From: Platanthera guangdongensis
Lineage: Eukaryota > Streptophyta > Magnoliopsida > Asparagales > Orchidaceae
DNA: 64,000 bases
Direction of reading: 5' to 3'
NCBI GenBank assembly: GCA_039583875.1
Contig: CM077162.1
Coordinates: 69,734,324-69,798,323 of the forward strand
Part shown: positions 34,019 to 45,455 of the stretch, piece by piece
Layout of the letters: every line of letters starts with the position of its first letter
How positions within the stretch are numbered: position 1 is the stretch's first letter
Notes under the pieces: model-generated
What the model was told of the DNA's origin: nothing
Databases searched by the model: none
Seen by the model: only the letters and a program-made list of their open reading frames with translations
Program-made: the position numbers and the translations under genes

Positions 34019-35980
34019 ATGGGTTCCTCTGAGAATCACAAGGAATTGGGTTCCATGAAATTACCTATATGCAGAAAGGAAATCTTTGGGATCTGGAAGG
34101 AAAGTGTAAGGCTGTTTATGGAGGCCTCAGACCCAAGAATTTACATCACAGTAAAAGAGGGGCCATATGTGCCCATGAAGATATCAGTTCTAGATGCAAA
34201 TCAGAGAACACCAAAGGATTTCTCTGAAATGACAAAGGATGAGATTGTCCTAGCCACCATGGACAAAAGGGCACAAAACATTATAGTGAGTGTCATAGAT
34301 GATGCAACTTTTCAGAATCTTATACACTGTAAGACAGCCAAAGAGATGTGGGATACCCTTATTGTGTATATGGAGGGTTCTGAAGAAGTTAGGCAAGATA
34401 GAAAATCCTTGCTAAATCAAGAGTATGAAAGTTTTAGACAAGGAAAGGGTGATAGCATAACTGAGTGCTATAAGAAGTTCTATAGGATAGTGAATGAACT
34501 CATGTCTTATGGAAGAGAGTTCAGTAATTATGAACTCAATGACAAGTTTCTAAGGTCCCTAACTAAAGATTGGGACACCAAGATCTGTGCCATTAGAGAA
34601 ATGGCTAAGTTGGGAGAAATTCCTCCACCTACACTGTTTGGCAAATTGTTGTCATATGAAATGCAATTGACAGTGAGGAAAGAGGAGGAGAAATTAACAA
34701 GAAATGAACATAAGGAAAGAACTGTAGCTTTCAAGACAGAAGCCCCCAAAAAGTACAGGAATAAGTCACCAACTCCACCTCCAAAGGTTGCTGAATCAAA
34801 GTCAGATGAATCAGTCAGCACAAAATCTGAAAGCAGTGAAAGTGATGAAGACTTTGCTGCCTTCACTAGACATTTTCAGAAATTATTGAAGAAGAAACAG
34901 TGGAGGTCAAGGCCTTCTACTTCACAGGGAAAAGAAGACCTATATCAGAATAAAAAGGCTTCAAAGAAGGACAGGAAGAGGACTAAGTCTAACAAGGCAA
35001 CTGTTTCAAAAATAGTGTGTTATTACTGCAATAGACTAGGCCATGTTGTTGCAGATTGTCCTGAAAAGAGAAAGGAGTCTAGTGACAGGAAGAAGACTCA
35101 TTTCAAAGGCAAGAAAGAGAAGTCTTTTGTTGTCAAAAAGGAGAAGAGTCTGTCAGATATATCTTCTTCAGAAGCTGAGTCTGATGCTGAGACATACATA
35201 GGGCTGTTTGTTGAAGAAGAAGAAGAAGAATTCATGCAGTTTATGGAGTCTATATATGAGCAAGAAGACAGTCAATGCCAAGGGCTAATGGCTTTGACAG
35301 AGAATGACAAAATCCTGGAGCAGCCAGGACCCAGTAAGGTACAATGTTCAACTCTAAGTTCAATTTCTTGTGCCAGCACAAATTCAGATTCATCATCATC
35401 AAGTGATGAGAGTGTATCTAAGTCTGAAGCAGATATTCATCAGTTGATAGATGAATACAAGGTTCTATTGCAAGCTTACAAGAAGAGCAAGTTTCTAGGC
35501 AAAAGTCAGGCAAAGGAAATTGCTGATCTTAAAGCTACTGCAACTGAGGTTGAGAAGTCTTTTGATCAAAAACTTAATGAGATAGCCAGATTGAAACACA
35601 TAACAGTGATTCAAATGGGAACTATATCATTTAAGAATGATCAAATCAAGAGTCTGGAGATTAATCTTCAGAAGGAAAGAGAGCTTGTTGCTAGGTTTTC
35701 TAAACCTAAGTCAGTCCTACCTCTAACTGATGAATTTGTTCATCACAAAGGCAAGGCTGGACTGGGCTTTACTAGACCTGCAAGGACTGAGCAGTCCAAG
35801 TCCAAGTCCAAGGGCAAAGCCCCAACACTCAACAAGTCAGCTATAGATAATACAGCAAGGACAGTACCTAAGCAAAGGTACAATAAGTTTGAATGTTGGT
35901 GTTGTGACAAGGTTGGCCATTTTGCAATGGACTGTTGGCACAATGCTAGTGCCAAAGTGAGTAACAAACTTCCTATTTGA
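34019..35980 (+). pseudogene. Element C gag (UBN2-type, two zinc knuckles)
   Basis: The ATG at 34019 opens a clean 653-codon frame. Residues about 20-220 match copia gag (UBN2-type), with IFGIWKESVRLFMEASDP, TAKEMWDTL and LNQEYESFRQG. A Lys/Ser-rich segment precedes a CX2CX4HX4C knuckle (CYYCNRLGHVVADC, around residue 340). A coiled-coil-like stretch (residues 480-570) and a second knuckle (CWCCDKVGHFAMDC, around 630) follow. The frame ends at TGA 35978. The same frame continues after it toward the protease with a second stop (TAA) near 36060, so gag is separated from pol by two stops. The frame is otherwise intact, unlike the right half of this element. Confidence 0.9.
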
Positions 35981-36067
35981 AAGCCAGTAGGTAGTTTTGT
36001 CAAGTTGCAAACTAACAAGTACCAAGGACCCAAGAATTCTTTGGGTTCTAAGGTTCATTAATCTGTT

Positions 36068-36449
36068 TTGCAAGTGAGTCCAAGTGGCCATACCCCAACA
36101 TGGTACTTGGACAGTGGATGTTCCAGACATATGACTGGAACTAGAAGATTACTAAGGGACTACATTCCAATCAAAGATGGTCCTAAAGTAACCTTTGGTG
36201 GTTCTGAAAAAGGAATCATCAAAGGGTTTGGTAACATTTCTAGTAACTTAGTTACCATTACTCAAGTGGCTTATGTTAAAGGGTTGAAACACAACCTAAT
36301 AAGTATAAGTCAATTAAGTGATGTAGGGTATGTCATCTCATTTGTGAAAAATGGTTGTCATATCAAGAGGTCAAGTGATCAAGAGATCATTTTGACAGGT
36401 TATAAGAAAAGGAATGTCTACTGCCTAGACATTATCTGTGAGACCAATG
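36068..36449 (+). pseudogene. Element C protease and integrase start (cut by element D)
   Basis: The protease core is TWYLDSGCSRHMTG, followed by GLKHNLISISQLSDVGY and the GAG-pre-integrase segment KKRNVYCLDIICETN. The frame runs directly into element D at 36450 (duplication CAATG), so it is truncated here. The protein continues at 60728 but in a different frame. Confidence 0.85.
36445..36449. other. Target-site duplication CAATG (left, element D)
   Basis: It precedes the TG of D's left LTR and is repeated at 60728-60732. Confidence 0.95.
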
Positions 36450-37967
36450 TGAAAGTGCAACTAGATCTGATATACTCTAGAGAGGGGTGAATAGAGTATA
36501 TGGTGCTTTAAAAACTTTTACAAACTTTTACAACAATTGTTATAATATGTGTGAGCAGGGAAGCAATAAAAAATCTAATCACAGTACTAAGTTAAACAAA
36601 AGATAAGCACAGAAAAGTCAAGGCCAGAAACAAAAATTAAAAAAGCAAAACCAGAAGACACAAGGAAATATAGTGGTTCCCCAAACTTAGGTACATCCAC
36701 TCTTCTACCACCCTAGGTAGGAATCCACTGCAGGATGAGTTGATCAGGTGTCCTGGGCACCAATGAGCTTTTGATAAGGTGCTCAAAAACCAAAGCAGAT
36801 TTTTTGATCAGGTGTCTTGCCACCAATGAGCTTTTGACAAGGTGCTCAAAAACCAAGTTCAAACTTTTGAAGGGAGTTTGAAAAACCCTTTACAGAGTGG
36901 GGGTGAGAGAGTGATGGCAGTCTTCGCTTTCTCAAACAACTGAGAAGACTATGTGGATTGGTGTCAAAGCTCCCCCTGAATCCTTGAAATCTTCAGGAAG
37001 AAAAGCTTTGCTGAGGGTGATAGGCCTTCAAATATTGAACTCCAGCAATGGATGATTTCAGCAATAGCTGAAATGTTGAGTGTCTGGAGTCTTGAAATAT
37101 GTTGGCCTTGAACACTTTGAAAACTAAAGAGATCTGAAGATTTGAAAACTTGATCTCCTTGGATGAGTGTTCTTCAGAATTCTTTGAGACAGAAGATTTT
37201 TGAGAGTTCTCTGTAGTCAGTATCTCTCTCTCTGTATTGTGTGTGTTCTTCTATGTGAGAGATTCAAAAATCCTGTCTTTTATTCTCTGGTCAGAATAGA
37301 ATATCATTCTCTGTCAAGTATAGTCGTTGGCCTGCATTAATTGCATCCTTAATTGCATAATCTCTTCTGGAGGAAAGTCCACAGAAACATTCCTTGAAAA
37401 ATCCCTTGAAACTTGGTCCAGAATTGAATGAAAACGGCTAGCAAATCTCTGAATTAATTGTAGAATAACTCCTAACTGATTTTGAATTTGAATTCTGGAA
37501 GTTATCTTAAATCGTCGAACTGAGCTCTGCTATCGTCGAGCTGAGCTCAGCGACCTGGAAACACACAGCAGCAAAATATCGTCGATCTGAGCTCAAAGAT
37601 CGTCGAACTGAGCTCAGAGATAAAGATCCAATGCAGAGTCAAAATCGTCGACCTGAGCTCACCGATCGTCGAATGGAGTTCGACGATATTATGAAGTTGA
37701 GCTCAGCGATCGTCGAATGGAGTTCGACGATCTGTCGAAGTTGAGCTAGACGATCGTCGACCGGAGTTCGACGAATCGTCGTGCTGAGCTCGACGATATG
37801 ACTTAGTCTCCAGACTGAGAATCCTGGTCTTCAGGGTAGCTTCCAAACCTACACTTCTAACCCTTAGACTCAATTCTAATTGACCTATTAAGCTATACAG
37901 AAGGTCAAGCAAAGATTCCTAGAGACATAGTGATCCTGACCCAAATTAGTAATAGGGTGTTCCAACA
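36450..37967 (-). repeat. Element D 3' LTR
   Basis: 1518 bp; on the minus strand it starts at 37967 with TGTTGGAACACCC and ends at 36450. It contains a duplicated block of about 58 bp (GATCAGGTGTC...GGTGCTCAAAAACC, 36743-36861) and the TCGTCGA dyad block (37509-37800) near its start (U3). Confidence 0.95.
37509..37800. repeat. TCGTCGA/TCGACGA dyad block in U3 of D's 3' LTR
   Basis: Repeats such as ATCGTCGAATGGAGTTCGAC(GAT) form short inverted repeats with arms ATCGTCGAA and TTCGACGAT. About ten copies, interspersed with GAGCTC or GAGCTCAGC segments. Confidence 0.9.
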
Positions 37968-37984
37968 ATCTCTCCCTATTTGGG
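37968..37984 (-). other. Polypurine tract of element D
   Basis: The minus strand reads CCCAAATAGGGAGAGAT, immediately before TGTTGG of the 3' LTR. Confidence 0.75.
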
Positions 37985-38136
37985 TTAGGATTACTATTTA
38001 CAGACTTTGGAAAAATTTGAATAACAACATACAATCAGTAAAACATAAAACAACAGCTAGACATGCAGAAACATCACAGAGATATATATATAGCATCCAG
38101 ATAATCAGAAGTTCCAGAAATTGTCACCTTACAATA

Positions 38137-41100
38137 TCACTTCTTCTCTTTGCCTTTAACCATTTTAATTTCTCTGTTTGGATTAAGGGCTTCTTTGTTG
38201 GATCTGGTGTCATCTGCTGCACCCAAATAAGTTTGCTTTGTAGGCCTGGGAACCACAGCTGCAGGATGTAATTCCATGTATCTGTCAGCATCAAAGAATT
38301 TACTGGAAGCATATCTGTCTAGTTCTTTTTGTATCTGTTCAGACATAGTTGAAATGTTGGAAGAATCTAATCCTTGTTCTTTGGCCTTCTTAATCTGGTC
38401 CAGTGCAACCAATTCCTTCATTCTGGCAGTCCAAGCAGCTGGATTGTTTTCAGGGTCCTCAAAAGGTACAGGTGGCTCATACCTGTTGGAAGGATTGTCT
38501 TGAGGAGGCCTGGCAGACACAGTCTCTTTTAGCTTATAAGGGAAAGGACCTGATGATGTATCAGATGAAATATGTCCTCCCCTAGAATATTGGTGCTGCC
38601 TGGAGTACCCTTTGGAATATACTTGCATATCTCTCTGATTGCCCTGTATCCTCCTCTCCTAGAATATGAACCCCTGGATTGGCTTTCCCTTTGATAGGAT
38701 CTGGCATGAGGTTGATAGGAGCCTAGCTTCTGGCTGGGGGTTGACTTGCAGAGCTTCCACCTGCACCTGCATCAGGAGGAGGTGGTGGAGGAGGATGAGA
38801 GTGCTGGAATGGGGATGAGCCCTTCTCATATTTTCTCTTTTTCTTCATGGCTTTCAGCTGGTTCTTGGAATACTGCATCCAGTGTTCAGAGATTGGGCAA
38901 TTATGAAGGATATAATAAGAAATATCATTATTATCCTTAACTTTAGCAGGAGGAACCCTTTTCATTGCCTTGCTCCTTGCCTTCCTTTTCCTGGCAATGG
39001 TAGCAGATGAGTCATCAGAGTCTGTTTTGAATTCATCAGATTCAAAACTCTGATCATCATATAAAGCATCTATTTTCTTCATCAAATCTTTCTTTAGCTG
39101 AACAGAGGCAGATGAGGCAGAAGTTGAGATAGCAGCAGCAGTAGCGGCAGCAGCAGATAGAGGAGGTGAAGCAGAAACAACAGCAGCAGCAGGAGAGGTG
39201 ACAGCAGCAGTAACAGTCTCACTTACAGCAGAAACAGCAGATTCACTCTCAACAACAGAAACTGGAGAGTTGATAGCAGCAACAACTTTACTGACAATAG
39301 CAGAAACATCATCAAAAACTGCAGCAGGCTCAATTTCAGTTGCCTCTGTCATAAGAAGGTCCTTGGAGATTGGTGCATCAGAAACAGTTGGAACTTCAGC
39401 ATCAGTATGAATATTTTCAGCAGCAGCAGCATCAACAATCTCAGAAGCAAAATCAGTCCTTTCTACAGAAGCAGCAGCAATGACTGAATGTACAAAAGAA
39501 GTGAGGATGCTAGGGTCACAGCAAGACAATGGCACAAGTGCCTTGGATAAGTCTTCTGGGGGCTGGACAGCATGGACCTCTGGCAGATAGCTAAAGTAGG
39601 CAGAATCAAAAGCAGAAAGCAAAGACCTGAGGTCTATTGCAAGAACTGTAGTAGGAGGCACAACAGCAGCAGCAAGAGGAGGAGCAGCAGTCTCAGAAAC
39701 AGCAGCAGCAACAGCATGAAGGCTTTCTTCATATGTCATCTCCCCATGCCTAGATGCAGATACATCTGGATCAAGGCACACTGCTGTAGGTGCTGCCTGA
39801 GGGAAGAGGGAGGAGAGCCTGGCAGAAAGAGCTGCCACTGACAGGTGTAGAGGAGCCAAGGAGGTCTCCAATAGTAGAGAGAGCCTGGGGGCAATCAGCT
39901 CATACAGCCTGTCATCTAGGGCTGAGAGGTCTACTTGCTCAACAGCTGGAGCAGAGGTAGATGGAATGGGAGCAGCTGAAGTTTCTGGAAGGGGAGAGCT
40001 GGGGAATGTTGGTATGGATGGCTGAGGTGTTGGTAGGGTGGATATGGAGGACAGGGGAATGGAGATGGATGGGGTGAATGTTGGTTGGTCTATGATGTGG
40101 TGGAGAAGGTCTTGGAATGAAATGGAGGAGGTAGGTAAGTCAGGAGGAGAGGATGGGGAATCATCCATAAAGGAATCTTCTAGTAGGGTGAAAGATGGAA
40201 TGGATGGTGAGGAGGTGACATCAGGTGGAGGGTAGGAGAACAGTGGGTGGAATTGGTCTTCTGGTGGAGGTGGAATGGGTTCTGGAGATGGAGTTGATGT
40301 TGGAGATGGGCTGGATATGGTGATGGTGGAGGGAGCTGGAATGGTGGATGGTAAGGGCAAGGATGGAATTGGAGGAGGAGGAGAGGCAACAACAGCAGCA
40401 GCCAGGTCATCTGCAGTGGCAGAGACCTGTGGAGGAGTGACTCTTTGAGTCCTTGTGCCTGAAGGGGCACTGGACGAGGGCCTGCTGGGCTTGCTTATTT
40501 GCCTGTCCCACTTGCCAAAGAGGGCACAGGTTAGTCTCTTGGAGGTAGTGATGTGAACTCCAGAGGAGACCAGCAAGGCAGGGCACCTGGTCTGCAGAAA
40601 AACTCCAATAATCCTTCCAAAATTAACAAAACTCTTGTTTATTTTCTTCTTGATTAGGTCAAAGAAGACCTCTCCCCAGTTCAAATTTTTCTTATCCACC
40701 AGAGCTCCCATGAGACAGAGCTGATGTCTGGATATAGTATCATGGGCAGAGTGCTTTGCCAGCAGCACTTTCCCTACCACATCTGCTAGGAACCTGTATT
40801 CAACAGACAGATTCCTCTTGAATAGCTTGCTAGGGTTTCCCTCTGGATGACCCATCCTGTCAAGCAGGTCAGAAAACTCCTCTCCAGATAACTCAGCAGA
40901 TTCTTCTCCATTTCTCAATCCAAAAACTTCTGTTAAAATTGTGGGGGTCAAGGGTACCTGATTTCCAGCAATAGACCCAACTATTGTGTTGTTATCTTGA
41001 TTATGAGCAGTATAGACTCACTCCTTAATCTCATCTGAAGCCAGCTTGATCCTGGTGGTCATGAGGGCAGTCAGATTCTGTTCCTGGAACAAACCCAGTA

Positions 41101-41200
41101 TATCCTGAAAGATCTGATCAGTGGTGCTGAAAGATTCTATATCAATATCAAATCCTGCATCAAACTTCATTGCAGCTAGGACAGCAACTGACACAGCCAT
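38137..41200 (-). pseudogene. Element D extra ORF between pol and 3' LTR
   Basis: The ATG at 41200 opens MAVSVAVLAAMKFDAGFDID. TGA near 41027 replaces the Trp found in element E. The N-terminal third (to about 40500) contains VEYRFLADVVGKVLLAKHSA and NLNWGEVFFDLIKKKINKSF, resembling plant 'putative transposon protein' domains. Long Pro/Ser- and Ala-rich low-complexity stretches follow, then a basic part and a conserved C-terminus (LDRYASSKFFDADRYMEL) ending at TAA 38137. A stop and a one-base deletion near 38730 change the frame. The position is where env-like ORFs of SIRE elements lie, but I see no signal peptide or membrane helix. Function unknown. Confidence 0.75.
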
Positions 41201-41210
41201 TGTACCTGCA
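41201..41210 (-). promoter_or_regulatory. Candidate splice acceptor before D's extra ORF
   Basis: The minus strand reads TTTTTGCAG|GTACA just upstream of the ATG at 41200. The same site occurs in element E. Confidence 0.45.
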
Positions 41211-41339
41211 AAAACTCAACAAACAAAACGACCAAGCGTAGAACTGTTTGGAGGGAAAGAAAATTCTTGCAGAGAAATCGAAGGCGCAAAAGAGAGCGAC
41301 GGCGAAAAAAGAGTTTTATATTAGGGTTCGACGCAGAAT

Positions 41340-41620
41340 TGGAAAGATCATTGAACTCAGTTCGACGATCGAGGCTCCTAAAGGAATCTGAAGAGTCTTC
41401 AACATCGTCGATCTCCGTTCGACGATCTTGGAGAGCGTCGAGCTCCGTTCGACGATCGTTCAGTGAACATAATCGTCGAGCGTCGTTCGACGATCGTTGA
41501 CCGGAAGAGATAGTTCATACTATCTGAGAGACGCTGAACTCAGTTCGACGATTTTTGGAAATCGTCGATCTCCGTTCGACGATCTTAGGGCAAATCGTCG
41601 AGCGCAGTTCAGAGATCAGA
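41340..41620. repeat. TCGTCGA dyad block between pol and the extra ORF (D)
   Basis: It repeats GTTCGACGATC and ATCGTCGATCTCCGTTCGAC-like phrases, related to the LTR block. It sits between the pol end (41681) and the extra ORF start (41200). Confidence 0.9.
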
Positions 41621-41680
41621 GAAATTCTAGACACTAAGAAAAATCAGAAGTTTGCCTAGTCTTGGTCAATTTTTAAACTT

Positions 41681-44600
41681 TTAAAGTCTTGGAGAATATT
41701 TAAGGCTTCCTCCATCTAACATGCCTAACTGATTTAGGAAGAAGGTGTGTTTATTTTCATCCAAGGGCTTGGTGAAAATGTCTCCCCTTTGTAAATCAGT
41801 TGGGATATAATGTAATTCAATTTTATTCTTTTCAACATTATCCCTTAAGAAGTGATGCCTAATCTCTATGTGTTTTGTCCTACTATGGAGGACTGGATTT
41901 TGAGCTATGGAAATAGCACTTGTGTTATCACAAAAGATTTTAGACTTCTCTAAGTTGTAACCATAGTCTAGGAGTTGATTTTGAATCCACAAGATTTGTG
42001 AGCAACAACTGCCAGCAGCCATATATTCAGCTTCAGCAGTTGAAGTTGACACAGATGTTTGTTTCTTACAAAACCAAGAGACAAGTCTGCACCAAGGAAC
42101 TGACAAGTTCCACTGGTGCTTTTCCTGTCAATTCTGCATCCAGCATAATCAACATCAGAGAATCCAGTTAACTCAAATGCTGAATCTTTTGGATACCAGA
42201 GACCTAGATTTGGACAACTTTTAACATACATAAGAATCCTCTTTACTAAAGTTAGGTGTGACTCTCTAGGGCTTACTTGGAACCTAGCACATATACATGT
42301 AGCAAACATTATATCTGGTCTACTAGCTGTAAGATACAGTAAAGAGCCAATCATTGCTCTATATGTTGTCTGATCAACAAGTTTCCCATGTTCATCAGCA
42401 TCCAATATAGCATTAGTAGGCATGGGTGTTTTCATACAAGATGCCTCAGACATACCAAATTTCTTAACCAATTCATTTGCATATTTGGTTTGAGAAATAA
42501 AGATGCCTTCAGCATGTTGCTTGACTTGCAATCCTAGGAAGAAGGATAGCTCACCCATGCTACATATCTCAAATTTAGAATGCATCAGGTTAGAAAACCT
42601 TCTGCATAATTTTGAGTCAGTAGAACCAAAAATGATATCATCTACATAAATTTGTACTAGCAGGGTATGAGACTTATGGGTTCTAATAAAAAGAGTTTGA
42701 TCTACTCTACCCCTTATAAAACCATTTTCCAAGAGAAAGCATGCTAGGGTCTCATACCATGCTCTAGGAGCTTGCTTGAGACCATATAATGCTTTGTTCA
42801 GTCTAAAAACATAATCAGGGAAAGTTGGAGAGATAAAACCTGAAGGTTGTCTGACATAAACTTCCTCTTTGATGTCTCCATTTAAGAAAGCACTTTTGAC
42901 ATCCATCTGATATACTTTGAAGCCTTTGTGAGCTGCATAAGCTAGAAATATTCTGATGGCTTCCAATCTTGCAACAGGTGCAAAGGTCTGGTCGTAGTCA
43001 ATTCCTTCTTCTTGAGAATATCCCTGAGCAACTAGCCTTGCCTTGTTCCTTATAATTACTCCTTGATCATCCAGTTTGTTTCTGAATACCCATTTTGTTC
43101 CAATAATGGAATGATCCTTAGGCTTTGGCACTAGTTCCCATACCTTGTTCCTCTCAAATTGATGCAACTCCTCTTGTATTGCAATGATCCAGTGTGGATC
43201 TTGCTCTGCATCTTGAATGGACTGAGGTTCAATTTGAGATAGGAAGCAAGTGTGCAACAGGTTTTGGTTGACCTGATTTCTGGTTTGCACAACAGCTGAG
43301 ATTTCTCCAATTATTTGGGAAATTGGATGGTCTTTTGATGTTACTAAATCAACAGGGGGTGTTGATTGTTCACCAACCTGTGTTGTTGTTTCCTCTTGTG
43401 GTACAACAACTGGCTCTTCAGGTTGTTCTCCATTATGTTGAGCATTCCCTTCATCTTCACTGCTTTCATCCTCTTGAGCAACCTATAATTTGTTCATATC
43501 TTCAACTAGAGAGTGTTCCTGCAATGGTTCTATGGTAGAAGAATTCTTCTCCTTGAAAGACATGTTAGATTCATCAAAAGAAATGTGAACAGATTCCTCA
43601 ATTTTCAAAGATGATTTATTATAGACCCTATAGGCCTTGCTGATCGTGGAGTATCCCATAAACACTCCTTCATCAGCTTTGGCTTGAAATTTTGCTAGAT
43701 ATTTCTTGTCATTATAATGAATGTAGCAAATACAACCAAAAACTCTAAAATAGTCAACTTTAGGTTTCTTCCCTTTGAGTAATTCATAGGGAGTCTTTCC
43801 CTTTAGTTTATGTATCAGACTTCTGTTCAACACATAGTTGGAGGTGTTCACTGCCTCTGCCCAAAAGGATAGAGGTAGATGAGCATCTGACAACAATATA
43901 GTGGCAGATTCAATAAGGGTTCTATTTTTCCTTTCAGCTACCCCATTTTGTTGAGGAGTTCTAGGAGCTGAGAAAGTATGCCTGATCCCTTCACTCTGAC
44001 AGAACTCTTGCATAAGAAGAGAATCAAACTCTGTCCAATGATCACTTCTGATCAGGGCAATGTGAGTATTGAACTCAATCTGTATACATTTGAGAAACTC
44101 TGTCAGACACTTAAAGTTATCAGACTTCTTCCTTAGAAAGAACACCCAAGTGAATCTAGAGAAGTCATCTACAATTACTAAAGTGTAGGATTTCCCTCCT
44201 AGGCTTTGTACTGTGATGGGTCGAAAAAGATCCATGTGTAACATATACAATATCCTAGGTGAATCACTCTTATTAAGTGACTTAAAACTGTTTTTAGTTT
44301 GCTTGCCTAATTGACAAGCCCTGTAGAGTCCTTCCTTCTTGTAGGGGCCAGAAGGTAGTCCTCTAACAATGTTGTCCTTGGATAGCCTAGCAATAGTTCT
44401 AAGGTTTATGTGTCCTAATCTCTTATGCCATAAAACATTTGGTCTACAGACTGAATTAAACAAGCAGATATCTACATTAGTTGAAAGAAAATCTACTAGG
44501 TAGATGTTACCTTTCCTTTTACCTGTCAACACAGTTGTGTTGTCCTCTGACTTGATTTTGCATAAGGTTTTGCTGAAGGTCACCTGGTAGCCTTCATCAC

Positions 44601-44880
44601 ACAGCTGACTGATGCTAATTAGGTTGTGCTTCAGTCCTTCCACATAAGCTACCTTCTTGAAAGTTACTGATCCAATATGGACTGCACCATATCCTTTAGT
44701 TTGTCCAAAGTTGGAATCACCAAAGATAACTTTAGGTCCAAGCTTAGCTCTGAAGGATGTGAGGTTGTCCTTGTTCCCTGTCATGTGCTTAGAGCACCCA
44801 CTATCCAAATACCATTGCTGGTTAGATGTTGGATAGGTCTTCACCTGAACATAAGACAATTCATTTGTTTTTGACCCAGT
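41681..44880 (-). pseudogene. Element D pol: protease, integrase, RT, RNase H
   Basis: The frame opens after TAA at 44883-44881. Protease: QWYLDSGCSKHMTG. Integrase: H..H at LWHKRLGHINLRT, CX2C, then core MDLFRPITVQS, RSDHWTEF and NGVAERKNRT. Next to the second catalytic Asp, Trp replaces the Gly seen in element E, and Arg replaces Gly after MDLF. TAG at 43485 splits off RT. RT carries [12 protein letters not shown] and the YVDDIIFG box. RNase H follows ([16 protein letters not shown]), reached through a one-base deletion near 42095. The frame ends at 41681 ([14 protein letters not shown]). Type is copia (integrase before RT); as read it cannot be functional. Confidence 0.9.
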
Positions 44881-45450
44881 TTACCTTGGGCCTAGGTTGA
44901 TAACCTCTAAATTCTGAAATGAAAGACATCCCTGGTTGACTCTTATATCCTTCAGGATGATATCTCCTTGGAGGTATAATCCATTCAGTATAAGGGTTAA
45001 AGGTTTGGGATGAAGAACCCTTAGGATTCAATTTTGATTTGTCTTTGAAAAGTTTCCAGAGTTCTGACCACTGTTCGACGATATTGGAGCTGCGTTCGAC
45101 GATCTTGGGTTAGATCGTCGAGCTCCGTTCGACGGTCGACTATGGCTGAGGTCAGGTATATGAGATCGTCGACCTGCGTTCGACGACTTTGGCTGAGATC
45201 GTCGATCTGCGTTCGACTATTTTTCCTGAGATCGTCGAGCTGCGTTCGGCGATCGTCGATCTGCATTCGGCGATCGTCGATCTTCATTCGGCGATCGTCG
45301 ATCTACGTTCGACGATTTCTGCTGGGACTTAGTTTTCTGAGGCAGATCAGAATTTTTCCTAGCAACCTCTACAACTCCCTTTCCCTTGTCAGAAATGAAT
45401 TTGATTGGAGTTGTTAGGACTATAGGTTGGCTGGATGAAGCACCCAGGCC
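44861..45450 (-). pseudogene. Element D gag, 3' part (after element E)
   Basis: It continues the gag C-terminus split by E. The dyad repeats of 45063-45320 are read as RRTQIDDL-like peptide repeats in one frame. In another frame, a conserved segment (NPYTEWIIPPRRYHPEGYKS) ends at TGA 44863-44861, overlapping the start of the open pol frame (from 44880). The repeat region and the conserved tail are in different frames here, so damage is likely. Confidence 0.7.
45063..45320. repeat. TCGTCGA dyad block inside gag (D)
   Basis: About a dozen ATCGTCGA(G/T)CTGCGTTCGACGA-like units, related to the LTR and intergenic blocks. On the minus strand they encode the RRTQ(I/L/V)DD peptide repeat. Confidence 0.9.
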
Positions 45451-45455
45451 CAGTG
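45451..45455. other. Target-site duplication CAGTG (left, element E)
   Basis: It is repeated at 57564-57568. With one copy removed, D's gag rejoins to match E's own gag near 54382. Confidence 0.95.

Noticed and set aside
38746..40235. Plus-strand ORFs opposite the extra ORF of D
   Set aside because: They are antisense shadows of the low-complexity Pro/Ser/Ala coding region.
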